Positions 34,099 to 42,977 of a stretch of DNA of 64,000 nucleotides are shown here, piece by piece; within the stretch, counting starts at the first letter, position 1, and every line of letters begins with the position of its first letter. This stretch comes from Lachnospiraceae bacterium (GTDB taxonomy: Bacteria > Bacillota > Clostridia > Lachnospirales > Lachnospiraceae): contig CAJTEW010000002.1 in NCBI GenBank assembly GCA_910575605.1, positions 78,990-142,989 of the forward strand. The letters run 5' to 3'. The notes under the pieces are model-generated. The model ran no database searches. It worked only from the letters and a program-made list of their open reading frames with translations, and was not told where the DNA came from. Both the position numbers and the translations under genes were made by a program.

Positions 34099-34415
34099 TA
34101 ATTGATACAGGTTGTAAATCCCCGTCCATTTCGGCTTGTGCGACATTGTAAGTGAATATTCTAAAGCTAGGGAGCCGACAATTTAGAGCTTGAGAAATAG
34201 CTGAATCCAGTATATTTTGCGGTATTCATAAAAGTAGTGAAGTTAAAGAACAAGCTTACAGATATGTAAATGCAGTCAATATATTTCCGGGGATGTATGA
34301 CAACGTGGGATATTTCAAAAAATCTAATTTGCCGTCATTTCACGTTATGGAAATAAAAGCAATGCAGCTTAAGGTGAATACATTGGTTGTAGTGATAGCC
34401 AAGAAAGGAATTGTA
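33911..34415. other. Non-coding stretch after duplication
   Basis: To about 34098 this is copy B of the lysS downstream region. From there to 34415 I see no promoter, RNA or convincing gene. An open frame from about 34240 runs into the next gene without a start signal and reads like a decayed coding fragment (VNIFPGMYDNVGYFKK). Confidence 0.5.
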
Positions 34416-34820
34416 ATGGAAATAAATAATAAGAAGAACTATGTAATTTATATTAGAATTTATTTCATTATGTTTCTTTTTGCTATGTGCTTAACTATGA
34501 ATGTGCTCTTTTGTGTTACTTATAATCCTTATGAATCATTAGATAAGACAGCTGTAATTGAGACGGGAACAATTTCCAAAAGTATTGCTGCTAATGATGA
34601 TAGTAATAATACAAGTTATTATAGGTCTTTGTTTTTGAACAAAAATAATTATCATACTAAGACTACAACGAAGTATGTATGCCCAATATCTATGATTGCA
34701 GCAATCCCCAAAAGAGTTTGCCAGTTTCTTATTCGTATTACAGTTTTTTACTTGATCTTATATATATTACTGCCTAATGGATGGACATTAATTAATCAGA
34801 AGATACGTATGGACAATTGA
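34416..34820 (+). CDS. Small membrane protein of unknown function
   Basis: 134 aa from ATG 34416, chosen because AAAGGA lies 7 nt upstream; the open frame extends further back to 34293 without a start signal. Two hydrophobic helices (about 10-33 and about 100-122) bracket a Ser/Thr/Asn/Tyr-rich middle, probably outside the membrane. No recognised family. The AT-rich neighbourhood of gene fragments suggests acquired or decaying DNA. Confidence 0.5.
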   Translation: MEINNKKNYVIYIRIYFIMFLFAMCLTMNVLFCVTYNPYESLDKTAVIETGTISKSIAANDDSNNTSYYRSLFLNKNNYHTKTTTKYVCPISMIAAIPKRVCQFLIRITVFYLILYILLPNGWTLINQKIRMDN

Positions 34821-34989
34821 ATTAACTCCTTTCTTTCTCATCCTAATGGTGAGCATGTACTTGTACCACTGAAGTTCCTAAGATTAACAGCTTTATTGAA
34901 AAATGCTGCCTAATATAGATTTCGAAATAACAATGGCTATGAAAGATTATTTAATCAAGTATATAACTTGGAAGCAGCGGAGGATTTTT

Positions 34990-35337
34990 ATGTTTAATGA
35001 AATATGTATATATGAAGCAAAGCTAACGAAATTGGATGAAATCGAAGATTTAATGAAGGAAGTAGCTGAATTTTATTTAAAGCAAGATGGCGTCATAGAC
35101 GTACATTATATAAAACGCACTCATCGCCAAAGAGATTTTAATGCAGTTAAAGAGGGTGAATTACCCGTTCGCCTTACAAGGAATATCGGGAAGGTAACAT
35201 ATGTCCTATATTGGGTGTTGGAGAACGAAGAAGCACACGCAAGAGTATCTAAGCTTGGTATAGAGAAATTTTATAAACGTTGGAATCGATGTTTAACTAC
35301 AATGCCTAAAATAATTTTAGGTGAGAATATTGTCTGA
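34990..35337 (+). CDS. Small protein of unknown function
   Basis: 115 aa from ATG 34990 (GGAGG 6 nt upstream). The start MFNEICIYEAKLTKLDEIEDLMKEVAEF and the later VTYVLYWVLENEEAHARVSKLGIEKF have the beta-alpha-beta alternation of dimeric alpha/beta-barrel (antibiotic monooxygenase-like) proteins, but the match is too loose for a functional claim. No signal peptide. Confidence 0.55.
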   Translation: MFNEICIYEAKLTKLDEIEDLMKEVAEFYLKQDGVIDVHYIKRTHRQRDFNAVKEGELPVRLTRNIGKVTYVLYWVLENEEAHARVSKLGIEKFYKRWNRCLTTMPKIILGENIV

Positions 35338-35532
35338 TTTATAAGCGAAAAGAGAGCGGGAAATTGGAAATGGTGAGAATAGAGGCTGTGGATTTTAAAA
35401 CACTAGGTATGTTACACATTGTGTCTATGCTAACAGGAGTTAATTTCTGAACATTTGAAAAATGTACAGCGTTTAAGAACATAGATAACAAAAATTAATG
35501 TATTATTAAAATAAAAAAGTGAGTGTGATGAT

Positions 35533-36324
35533 ATGAGGATTAATAGTAATCAGAATGTGAGTGCAATTTTTACGGGAATCAGGCAATCCCAAAATGAAAA
35601 GCAAATAAACGGGCAGAATTCTATGGGGGTTAATTTACCAGGAAATAGGGATACGGTGACAATTTCTCTGTTCAGACAGCCAGGCAATAGTCAGATTAAA
35701 AACTTGATGAACCAGAAACAGTCGTTATTGGACCGGAAAAATGAGTTAATAAGTGCGGTTTGTGCGGATGGTAAAAGCAGGGAATCTATCCAAAGATTAT
35801 TGGACTCTTATGAAGAACAAATAAAAACTCTTGATCAGCAGATTACGCAGGAGATGTCCCGCCAAAATGAAAAGCAGATAGAAAAGATGCAGACAGATGA
35901 GAGAAATAGCGTGCCAAAAACAAAGCAGGAAATCGAGAATGAGCGTCTCTCCAATCTTATGAATTTGTATTCCGGTCTTTCACAGGCTGGGACGATACAA
36001 TCTGTCCAAACACGGGTAGAGGGAGAGGCTAATATCTTAGAATCGGAGATTGAACTGGATAAATTACTAGCAGGGGATTCTAAAAGTGCAAAAGAATTAA
36101 TTGTAAAAAAAGAAGCAGAACTTGCAGACTTAAAGCAACAATCTAATGAACTGACAGCTAAATTTATGGAAAATGTGACAGAGGTAATCGAGAAGGCAGA
36201 AGAAAGCAGCGAGCCTGTGGAGGTTCAATCACCTGAAGAGGAGAAAAAGGATATTGATGTTACAGACAATAATATGGAACCTATAGATGGTGCTGAAACG
36301 GATTCTAGTGGAAAGCAGGAATAA
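35533..36324 (+). CDS. Coiled-coil protein of unknown function
   Basis: 263 aa, ATG 35533. Disordered Asn/Gln-rich N-terminus, then coiled coils (about 55-135 and about 165-225) rich in E, K, Q and L, and an acidic tail (about 230-263). No signal peptide or membrane span. I do not recognise it. The start RINSNQNVSAIF and the mention of DTVTIS resemble small proteins of unknown role in Lachnospiraceae, without a name. Ribosome binding site is weak (GTGAG). Confidence 0.6.
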   Translation: MRINSNQNVSAIFTGIRQSQNEKQINGQNSMGVNLPGNRDTVTISLFRQPGNSQIKNLMNQKQSLLDRKNELISAVCADGKSRESIQRLLDSYEEQIKTLDQQITQEMSRQNEKQIEKMQTDERNSVPKTKQEIENERLSNLMNLYSGLSQAGTIQSVQTRVEGEANILESEIELDKLLAGDSKSAKELIVKKEAELADLKQQSNELTAKFMENVTEVIEKAEESSEPVEVQSPEEEKKDIDVTDNNMEPIDGAETDSSGKQE

Positions 36325-36539
36325 ACTATGGCAATCATAGGATTTGGAATATATGGAAGAAGCGAAACGGATAGAATTGGAAAAGGTACGGTTTTTCATG
36401 AATCTTTGAGAATAAATTTGTTTAGGGAAAGTATTATCTTGTAATGAACTGGCTTGCTCTGTGAATATAATAATAGCAATAACACTGCTGTCTACTGGTA
36501 TTACATTTAAAATGCCAATAAACAGAAGGAACGTGCAGA

Positions 36540-37358
36540 GTGAAGATACGGGTTGAGTGGGTGCCGGAACTTGTAATGGCAGCTGCATTATTTTGGGTGA
36601 TTATTATTGGAGCTCAGATGGGGGCTATTACAGCGGATACGCAGTCATCAAAGGAGAGGGAAGGCTTATCTCTTTCAAAGGGTGCTGATGAGAATAAAGA
36701 CGGGAATGGGAATAAAAAGGATGAGGACCTGGGGAAAATTCCTGAGGAATATGAAATTAAAGACTTTGGAATCATGCTTCAGACCCCGGAGCTTCCTACA
36801 GGCTGTGAGATAACAGCCTTGACCATGACTCTGAATTATTACGGACTGAGCGCTGATAAGATACAGATGGCATCAGAATATCTTCCCACCACACCGGCAG
36901 AATTTTACAGAGGTGATGATAACCTTCTTTATGGGCCGGATTTAAATCAGTACTTTGTAGGAGACCCGGCTTCTGCAGACGGATATATCTGCGGGACAAA
37001 AGCCATCTGCACAGCAGCAAATAGGTATCTTCTTAAGAAAAAAAGTCCCTTAAGGGCAGCAGATGAAACGGGAGCTTCCACAAAAGACCTGTATCGATGG
37101 ATTAGTGGAGATATGCCTGTTATAGTGTGGGTAACAATTAATATGGAAGAGCGGCGAAAAACAGAAGGCTGGTATACAGAAAAAGGGAAATATTTAAGCT
37201 GGTCGTCAAATGACCACGGAGCGGTGCTGATTGGATATACAGAGGACAGCGTGATAATTGCAGACCCAATTACAGGGAGAGTGGAGTATAAAAAGGAAAG
37301 ATTTGAAGAGGTGTTTGATTCCAGGGGGAGACAGTGTGTGATTTTGAAGGAAAATTAG
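36540..37358 (+). CDS. C39-like cysteine peptidase, membrane anchored
   Basis: 272 aa from GTG 36540 (AAGGA 9 nt upstream). Short cytoplasmic lead, a membrane helix (about 11-30), a Lys/Asp/Gly-rich linker, and a papain-like C39-family domain (about 78-272). Catalytic Cys is in PTGCEITALTMTLNYYG, His in NDHGAVLIGY and Asp in IIADPITG. Family members of this stand-alone type are of unknown substrate. It would act outside the cell. A terminator follows. Confidence 0.8.
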   Translation: MKIRVEWVPELVMAAALFWVIIIGAQMGAITADTQSSKEREGLSLSKGADENKDGNGNKKDEDLGKIPEEYEIKDFGIMLQTPELPTGCEITALTMTLNYYGLSADKIQMASEYLPTTPAEFYRGDDNLLYGPDLNQYFVGDPASADGYICGTKAICTAANRYLLKKKSPLRAADETGASTKDLYRWISGDMPVIVWVTINMEERRKTEGWYTEKGKYLSWSSNDHGAVLIGYTEDSVIIADPITGRVEYKKERFEEVFDSRGRQCVILKEN

Positions 37359-37445
37359 AAAATAATTTCTTTGATATGAACATTTAGAGGACTGAAATTG
37401 CAAAACACAATGAGAAAACTTTAGTTTTACGTTGTAAATTTAAAG

Positions 37446-37475
37446 AAAATGCAAGTTTTGCTTGCATTTTCCTTC
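37446..37475 (+). terminator. Terminator after the C39-like gene
   Basis: AAAATGCAAG (37446-37455) pairs with CTTGCATTTT (37461-37470) around TTTTG, ending in T residues. Confidence 0.8.
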
Positions 37476-37535
37476 GTTTTTAAATAAAATAGCATATGGT
37501 AAACATACTAAAAAGGAAAACAGGAGGAGCCCGTA

Positions 37536-38822
37536 ATGAAGCCATATAGCCAGATGAAAAAAGAAGAACTAACTTCTTTAAAAGTAAAACTGGAAAAGCA
37601 ATTTGAGGAAGTGAAGGGAAAAGGACTTAAGCTTGATATGTCCCGCGGCAAGCCGTCAAAGGCACAGCTTGATCTAAGTACCGGCCTTATGGATGTTTTG
37701 ACAGGGGACTGCGATTTAGTAAGCTCTGAGGGCGTGGACTGTAGAAATTACGGAGTAATGGACGGTATATTCGAGGCAAGAAAGCTTTTGGCGGACATGT
37801 CCGAGGTGCCGGAGAGAAGTATTTTAATTTATGGAAATTCCAGTTTGAACGTTATGTTTGATACAGTGTCACGTGCTATGACCCATGGGTTTATGGGGAG
37901 CACCCCGTGGTCAAAACTTAAGAAAGTTAAATTCTTATGTCCAGTGCCGGGATACGACAGACATTTTGCTATAACGGAATTTTTTGGCATAGAGATGGTT
38001 AATGTCCCGCTGCTTGAGACGGGCCCGGACATGGATATTGTGGAGAAGCTTGTGGCAGAGGACGAATCTATTAAGGGTATCTGGTGCGTGCCTAAATATT
38101 CGAATCCTACAGGCATTTCCTATTCGGATGAGACAGTAAGAAGATTTGCACATCTGAAGCCTGCCGCAAAGGATTTCCGTATATTCTGGGATAATGCATA
38201 CTCTATTCATCATTTTTATGATGATAAGAAAGATGTGGTGCTCGAATTATTAAATGAGTGTATCAAGGCAGGCAGCCCGGATATAGTGCTTAAGTTTATT
38301 TCCACCTCTAAAGTGTCCTTCCCAGGCTCCGGTATTGCAGCCCTTGCGGCCTCAAGGGGAAACCTTGAAGACGCGAGGCGTTATATGCAGTTTCAGACTA
38401 TTGGATTTGATAAGCTTAATCAGCTTCGCCATGTACGCTTTTTCGGGGATATGCAGGGGATGCATGAGCATATGAAAAAGCATGCTGCAATCTTAAGGCC
38501 AAAGTTTGAGAAGGTTGAGACAGTCTTAGAACAGGAGCTGGGCGGCCTTGAGATTGGCACATGGACAAAGCCCCTCGGGGGTTACTTCATATCCTTTGAC
38601 TCGCTGGATGGATGTGCAAAGGCGATTGTAGCGAAGGCGAAGGAGGCAGGGCTTATCATGACTGCGGCAGGAGCGACGTATCCTTATGGAAAGGATCCGA
38701 AAGACAGCAATATCAGGATTGCGCCGTCTTACCCAACGATTGAAGAGCTGGAGCTGGCATCTAAAATATTTGTGCTCAGCGTGAAGCTTGTAAGCATTGA
38801 GAAACTGTTGGGGACGGAGTAA
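37536..38822 (+). CDS. MocR-type class I aminotransferase (aspartate aminotransferase-like)
   Basis: 428 aa, AGGAGG upstream of ATG 37536. Pyridoxal-phosphate fold type I: LDMSRGKPS at the N-terminus is characteristic of the Aminotran_MocR family (longer and distinct from AspC). Substrate/PLP residues are seen in YGNSSLNVMFD, KYSNPTGISYS, and the Schiff-base lysine in FISTSKVSFPGSGIA. It probably transaminates aspartate and 2-oxoglutarate. The stop codon and last two codons lie in a palindromic element. Confidence 0.9.
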   Translation: MKPYSQMKKEELTSLKVKLEKQFEEVKGKGLKLDMSRGKPSKAQLDLSTGLMDVLTGDCDLVSSEGVDCRNYGVMDGIFEARKLLADMSEVPERSILIYGNSSLNVMFDTVSRAMTHGFMGSTPWSKLKKVKFLCPVPGYDRHFAITEFFGIEMVNVPLLETGPDMDIVEKLVAEDESIKGIWCVPKYSNPTGISYSDETVRRFAHLKPAAKDFRIFWDNAYSIHHFYDDKKDVVLELLNECIKAGSPDIVLKFISTSKVSFPGSGIAALAASRGNLEDARRYMQFQTIGFDKLNQLRHVRFFGDMQGMHEHMKKHAAILRPKFEKVETVLEQELGGLEIGTWTKPLGGYFISFDSLDGCAKAIVAKAKEAGLIMTAAGATYPYGKDPKDSNIRIAPSYPTIEELELASKIFVLSVKLVSIEKLLGTE

Positions 38823-38886
38823 AATTAAAAAGTGCCTGTCCCCAGGCAAGGTGGGGACAGGCACTTTTTAATTTTACTCCGTCCCC
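38810..38886. repeat. Palindromic element, long form (copy 5)
   Basis: Outer GGGGACGGAGTAAAATTAAA arm and its complement, inner GTGCCTGTCCCC hairpin. Here both outer arms read GAG/CTC where copy 1 has GGG/CCC. It supplies the stop codon of the aminotransferase. Confidence 0.9.
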
Positions 38887-38894
38887 GATTTGTC

Positions 38895-38923
38895 TTGAAT
38901 ATCAAACAATTTGATGTTACAAT
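38895..38923 (+). promoter_or_regulatory. Probable degV promoter
   Basis: TTGAAT (38895-38900), 17-nt spacer, TACAAT (38918-38923), 33 nt before the gene. Confidence 0.65.
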
Positions 38924-38955
38924 ATGACTTAGGACAATAGGGAGAAGGAAAAATC

Positions 38956-39819
38956 ATGGAGAAGATAGCAATTCTTACGGATAGTAACAGTGGACTTACA
39001 AAAGAGGAAGCAGCCAAACATCAGATTCACATATTGCCAATGATATTTTTTGTAGATGGGACGGAATGTATAGAAGGGGTGTCTTTGTCGGAGGAGGAAT
39101 TTTTCAGGCGGATGAAACAGGGGTATACCGTGAGTACGACACAGCCGTCTCTGGCTTCTCTTTCAGAGCTGTGGGAGGAACTTTTGAAGGAATATGATAA
39201 GATTATTCATATTCCTATGTCGAAAGCATTAAGCGGTGGATATTCTGCAGCGGTAATGTTCAGTAAAGATTATGATGGCAGGGTTTTGGTGGTTGACAGC
39301 AGACGGATTTCCGTGACGCAGGCTTCGGCGGCGATTGCGGCAAGGAGGCTTGTACGTGCAGGGGTACCTGCAGAGGACATTAAGAAAGAGCTTGAGGATA
39401 TGGCGCTTCAGGCATCGATTTATATTACAGTTGATACATTAGAATACTTGAAGAGGGGCGGACGTATCAGAAGTGCTGAGGCATTGGCTGGGGAAATCTT
39501 GAATATTAAGCCAGTCATCCAGGTGAAGGGCGGCCTTCTTGAGCCATATTGCAAGGTTCGCGGACGTAAGAGGGCGAAAAAGGAGATGGAAGATGCAATC
39601 TTTAAGGATGGGAAAGCATTAATGGACAAATTTGGTGAAGACAAATTAGAGCTTTATGTTGCCCATGCAGATGCAGGGCAGGAAGCAGAAGAGTGGGCGG
39701 CAAAGATAGAAGGGCTGTTTCCGGGAAAACAGGCACGCATTGCTACACTTCCCATGAGTATCTGCTGTCATGTGGGCCCTGGAACGATTGGTGTGGGAGT
39801 CTGTGTGAGTGAGAGATAA
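38956..39819 (+). CDS. DegV-family fatty-acid binding protein
   Basis: 287 aa, GGAGAAGG upstream. Typical DegV layout: N-terminal ILTDSNSGLTKEEA, V-S-T-T-Q-P-S, HIPMSKALSGGYSAA, and RRISVTQAS. DegV/FakB proteins hold a fatty acid and present it to the FakA kinase. FakA is not in this window, so the specific role is open. The ligand loop R-G-G-R-I is present (YLKRGGRIRSAEAL). Confidence 0.9.
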   Translation: MEKIAILTDSNSGLTKEEAAKHQIHILPMIFFVDGTECIEGVSLSEEEFFRRMKQGYTVSTTQPSLASLSELWEELLKEYDKIIHIPMSKALSGGYSAAVMFSKDYDGRVLVVDSRRISVTQASAAIAARRLVRAGVPAEDIKKELEDMALQASIYITVDTLEYLKRGGRIRSAEALAGEILNIKPVIQVKGGLLEPYCKVRGRKRAKKEMEDAIFKDGKALMDKFGEDKLELYVAHADAGQEAEEWAAKIEGLFPGKQARIATLPMSICCHVGPGTIGVGVCVSER

Positions 39820-39847
39820 ATTTAGAAGTGAAAATATACAAAAAGAC

Positions 39848-39876
39848 TTGCTTTTTATGTGCATATGTGATACACT
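39848..39876 (+). promoter_or_regulatory. Probable promoter of the rpmG-secE-nusG-rplK-rplA operon
   Basis: TTGCTT (39848-39853), 17-nt spacer, TACACT (39871-39876), about 105 nt before rpmG. The leader contains GGCAGT/ACTGCC (39919-39937), a small hairpin. Confidence 0.5.
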
Positions 39877-39981
39877 TACCTGGCGAATGGAAGTAGGTCT
39901 TTTTTTTATGCCTAAATTTGGCAGTCCCGCAAACTGCCAGGCAACAGTGAACTTGAAACAAAATAAAGCGAGGTGGAAGTT

Positions 39982-40131
39982 GTGCGTACAAGAATCACAT
40001 TGGAATGTACAGAATGTAAGCAGCGTAACTACAGCATGACCAAGGATAAGAAAGCTCATCCGGAACGCATGGAGACAAAGAAGTACTGCAAGTTTTGTAA
40101 ATCTCACACGCTGCACAAGGAGACGAAATAG
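39982..40131 (+). CDS. rpmG: 50S ribosomal protein L33
   Basis: 49 aa from GTG 39982 (AGGTGG upstream). Sequence [18 protein letters not shown] with two CxxC pairs (CTEC and CKFC), so it is the zinc-binding form of L33. It sits before secE and nusG as is usual in Firmicutes. Confidence 0.95.
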   Translation: MRTRITLECTECKQRNYSMTKDKKAHPERMETKKYCKFCKSHTLHKETK

Positions 40132-40155
40132 TCGTGTAAAAGGAGTGTGAAGGTC

Positions 40156-40353
40156 ATGAGTGAAAAAGCTCAGAAGAAAAGCTGGTTTAAGGGTCTTAGC
40201 AGAGAATTTAAAAAGATCATGTGGCCAGACAAGATGACACTTGCGAAACAGACGGCAGCGGTTGTTACCGCATCTGTAGTATTAGGAGCAGTTATAGCAC
40301 TAATTGATTTCCTTGTTCAGAACGGCGTTGATATCCTTATCAACCTGGGCTGA
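40156..40353 (+). CDS. secE: Preprotein translocase subunit SecE
   Basis: 65 aa from ATG 40156 (AAAGGAG 11 nt upstream; GTG 40147 is too close to it). Basic amphipathic start (FKGLSREFKKIMWPDK) followed by one membrane helix (about 30-50), the minimal SecE form. It clamps SecY in the translocon. Confidence 0.95.
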   Translation: MSEKAQKKSWFKGLSREFKKIMWPDKMTLAKQTAAVVTASVVLGAVIALIDFLVQNGVDILINLG

Positions 40354-40383
40354 TGAAAAATGACGGGCAGGAAAGGTGAGTTT

Positions 40384-40899
40384 ATGTCAGAGGCAAAGTG
40401 GTATGTAGTTCATACTTATTCTGGGTATGAGAACAAAGTGAAAGCCAACATTGATAAGACAATCGAGAACAGGCATCTGGAGGAACAGATCCTTGAAGTT
40501 CGTGTCCCGATGCAGGATGTGGTAGAACTTAAGAACGGTGTCCAGAAGGCAGTCCAGAAGAAGATGTTTCCAGGCTATGTTCTGATTCATATGATTATGA
40601 ATGATGATACATGGTACGTGGTACGTAATACAAGAGGTGTTACAGGCTTTGTAGGGCCGGGCTCGAAGCCGGTTCCCTTAACTGCCGCAGAGATGGCGCC
40701 TTTGGGTATCAGGCAGGAGAATATTGTTGTGGACTTCGAAGAAGGAGACAGTGTTCAGGTTATTGCCGGTGCATGGGCAGATACGGTCGGCGTAGTTCAG
40801 GCAATGAATGTGCAGAAGCAGAGCCTTACAATCAATGTAGAGCTGTTCGGCCGCGAGACGCCGGTTGAGATTAGTTTCGCAGAAGTTAGAAAGGTATAA
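40384..40899 (+). CDS. nusG: Transcription termination/antitermination factor NusG
   Basis: 171 aa from ATG 40384 (AAAGGTGA 5 nt upstream). NGN domain with WYVVHTYSGYENKVKANI and FPGYVLIHM, and a C-terminal KOW domain (EGDSVQVIAGAWADTVGVVQ). Binds RNA polymerase and links it to Rho or the ribosome. Confidence 0.97.
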   Translation: MSEAKWYVVHTYSGYENKVKANIDKTIENRHLEEQILEVRVPMQDVVELKNGVQKAVQKKMFPGYVLIHMIMNDDTWYVVRNTRGVTGFVGPGSKPVPLTAAEMAPLGIRQENIVVDFEEGDSVQVIAGAWADTVGVVQAMNVQKQSLTINVELFGRETPVEISFAEVRKV

Positions 40900-40914
40900 A
40901 AGTCAATCAATTAA

Positions 40915-40947
40915 GTGGGAGGGGTAAAGATATCCCGGAAGCACCAC
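40915..40947 (+). promoter_or_regulatory. Hairpin before rplK, candidate L1-binding site
   Basis: GTGG (40915-40918) pairs with CCAC (40944-40947), enclosing an inner GGG/CCC helix with an asymmetric internal loop (GA on one side, 6-7 nt on the other). The Shine-Dalgarno AAGGAGGT follows 1 nt later. The same arrangement occurs before rplA. Confidence 0.55.
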
Positions 40948-40962
40948 AAGGAGGTAATGAAA

Positions 40963-41388
40963 ATGGCAAAAAAAGTACAAGGTTATATTAAGTTACAGAT
41001 TCCTGCCGGAAAAGCAACACCGGCACCACCGGTTGGACCTGCACTTGGTCAGCACGGTGTAAATATCGTTGAATTCACAAAACAGTTCAACGCAAGGACT
41101 GCAGATCAGGGTGATATGATTATTCCTGTAGTTATTACTGTTTATAATGACAGAAGCTTCAGCTTTATCACAAAGACACCGCCGGCAGCAGTTCTTATCA
41201 AGAAAGCATGTAACATTAAGTCAGGTTCAGGTGTTCCGAATAAGACAAAGGTTGCTACTATTTCAAAGGCACAGGTACGTGAGATTGCTGAACTTAAGAT
41301 GCCGGATTTAAATGCAGCAAGTGTTGAAGCGGCAATGAGCATGATCGAAGGTACCTGCCGTTCTATGGGTGTAAAGGTAGCAGAGTAA
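40963..41388 (+). CDS. rplK: 50S ribosomal protein L11
   Basis: 141 aa from ATG 40963 (AAGGAGGT upstream); the frame further upstream is leader RNA. Opens [27 protein letters not shown], the classical L11 start, and ends [12 protein letters not shown]. Binds the GTPase-associated centre of 23S rRNA. Confidence 0.97.
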   Translation: MAKKVQGYIKLQIPAGKATPAPPVGPALGQHGVNIVEFTKQFNARTADQGDMIIPVVITVYNDRSFSFITKTPPAAVLIKKACNIKSGSGVPNKTKVATISKAQVREIAELKMPDLNAASVEAAMSMIEGTCRSMGVKVAE

Positions 41389-41426
41389 AGCGCCCGGTAG
41401 AGCAGATGATACAATTTCAATATTAC

Positions 41427-41453
41427 GTGGGAGGGTTATCCCGACATTACCAC
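41427..41453 (+). promoter_or_regulatory. Hairpin before rplA, candidate L1-binding site
   Basis: GTGG (41427-41430) / CCAC (41450-41453) with inner GGG-TTAT-CCC and an asymmetric loop, directly before AAGGAGG. Same design as the element before rplK. Confidence 0.55.
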
Positions 41454-41468
41454 AAGGAGGTTTTTTAA

Positions 41469-42161
41469 ATGAAAAGAGGAAAGAAATATGTTGAAGCTGC
41501 AAAAGCAATTGACAGAGGAACACTCTATGACGTTGCAGAAGCAGTAACATTAGTTAAAAAGACTGCAGTAGCAAAATTTGATGAGACAATTGAAGCTCAT
41601 GTAAGAACCGGCTGTGATGGACGTCACGCTGACCAGCAGATTCGTGGAGCAGTTGTTCTGCCTCATGGAACAGGTAAGAAGGTTCGTATTCTCGTATTCG
41701 CAAAGGATGCAAAGGCAGACGAGGCAAAGGCTGCCGGAGCTGACTATGTTGGAGGCGAGGAGCTGATTCCGAAGATTCAGAAGGAAAACTGGTTTGAGTT
41801 TGACGTAGTAGTTGCTACACCAGATATGATGGGTATCGTTGGACGTCTCGGACGTGTCCTTGGACCAAAGGGACTTATGCCAAACCCGAAGGCTGGAACG
41901 GTAACGATGGATGTTACAAAAGCTATACAGGAAATCAAAGCTGGTAAGATTGAGTACAGACTTGACAAGACAAACATTATCCATGTGCCGCTTGGTAAAG
42001 CATCCTTTACAGAGGAGCAGCTTACGGACAACTTCCAGACGTTTATTGATGCAATCATTAAGGCAAGACCAGCAGCAGTAAAGGGGCAGTTCTTAAAGAG
42101 CGTAGTCCTTACTTCCACGATGGGACCGAGTGTGAAGATTAATCCGATGAGATTGTCTTAA
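41469..42161 (+). CDS. rplA: 50S ribosomal protein L1
   Basis: 230 aa, full length. [17 protein letters not shown] start, [19 protein letters not shown], and [14 protein letters not shown]. Part of the L1 stalk; in many bacteria L1 represses its own operon through a hairpin that mimics its rRNA site, in line with the elements upstream. Confidence 0.97.
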   Translation: MKRGKKYVEAAKAIDRGTLYDVAEAVTLVKKTAVAKFDETIEAHVRTGCDGRHADQQIRGAVVLPHGTGKKVRILVFAKDAKADEAKAAGADYVGGEELIPKIQKENWFEFDVVVATPDMMGIVGRLGRVLGPKGLMPNPKAGTVTMDVTKAIQEIKAGKIEYRLDKTNIIHVPLGKASFTEEQLTDNFQTFIDAIIKARPAAVKGQFLKSVVLTSTMGPSVKINPMRLS

Positions 42162-42170
42162 TCTTTTTGA

Positions 42171-42199
42171 TTGACATCAGACATATAGAATGTTATAAT
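42171..42199 (+). promoter_or_regulatory. Consensus promoter of rplJL
   Basis: TTGACA (42171-42176), 17-nt spacer, TATAAT (42194-42199), a perfect match, just after rplA. Confidence 0.88.
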
Positions 42200-42206
42200 A
42201 GTAAAG

Positions 42207-42327
42207 CAATGACTGCCGAAGACAGCAGGTGCGAAAGCGTAAGTTGAAAAACGCCTGCCGAGGAAAGTTGGATTCAGTATATGAACTGTAACCCTTTTCG
42301 TGTCTTTTAGCGCGGAAAGGGTTTTTT
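42207..42327 (+). ncRNA. Ribosomal protein L10 leader
   Basis: Contains the L10-leader signature: GCCGAAGACAGCAGGTGC and the matching AACGCCTGCCGAGGAA, which form the helix bound by the L10(L12)4 complex. It ends in an intrinsic terminator (42290-42327), so excess L10 shuts off its own operon by attenuation. Confidence 0.9.
42290..42327 (+). terminator. L10-leader attenuator terminator
   Basis: AACCCTTTT (42290-42298) pairs with GGAAAGGGTT (42314-42323), followed by T residues to 42327. Confidence 0.85.
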
Positions 42328-42393
42328 AATAAAGCACTTTGTGTGGTTTTCCTTAAAGCAGTCAGACAAATAACATAAGGAGGTGCACCATTC

Positions 42394-42945
42394 ATGGCAA
42401 AAGTTGAATTAAAACAGCCTGTTGTACAGGCCATAGCAGATGATGTGAAAGGCGCAGCAAGTGTTGTGCTGGTAGACTACCGTGGATTAACTGTTGCGCA
42501 GGACACAGAGCTTCGTAAGCAGTTAAGAGAAGCTGGAATCATCTATAAGGTTTGTAAAAACACAATGATGAAAAGAGCTTTTGAGGGAACAGAGTTTGAA
42601 GCTTTAGATGAGCATTTGGACGGCCCGAGCGCAATTGCGATTTCTAAAGATGACGCAACTGCACCGGCAAGAATTATTGCCAAGTTCGCAAAGGATGCAA
42701 AGGCTCTTGAATTTAAAGGCGGTGTAGTTGAAGGCCAGGCTTATGACCAGGCAGGCATGCAGGCTCTTGCAACAATTCCGTCAAGAGAAGAACTGTTATC
42801 CAAGTTGCTTGGAAGCTTACAGTCACCAATTACCAACCTTGCCCGTGTTCTTAATCAGATTGCAGAGCAGGGAGGCGCAGGGAACAGCCAGGCAGCTGCT
42901 CCGGCAGAAGAGGCAGCAGAGGCTCCGGCCGAAAGCGCAGAGTAG
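42394..42945 (+). CDS. rplJ: 50S ribosomal protein L10
   Basis: 183 aa, AAGGAGGT upstream. VDYRGLTVAQDTELRKQLREAG is the typical L10 start of rRNA binding; the Ala/Glu-rich C-terminus binds L7/L12 dimers. Behind its own leader and co-transcribed with rplL. Confidence 0.97.
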   Translation: MAKVELKQPVVQAIADDVKGAASVVLVDYRGLTVAQDTELRKQLREAGIIYKVCKNTMMKRAFEGTEFEALDEHLDGPSAIAISKDDATAPARIIAKFAKDAKALEFKGGVVEGQAYDQAGMQALATIPSREELLSKLLGSLQSPITNLARVLNQIAEQGGAGNSQAAAPAEEAAEAPAESAE

Positions 42946-42977
42946 GACGAAAACGATTATAATAGGAGGAAATTAAA

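Noticed and set aside
34240-34415. N-terminal extension of the small membrane protein
   Set aside because: No start signal, and the sequence looks like an unrelated decayed fragment.
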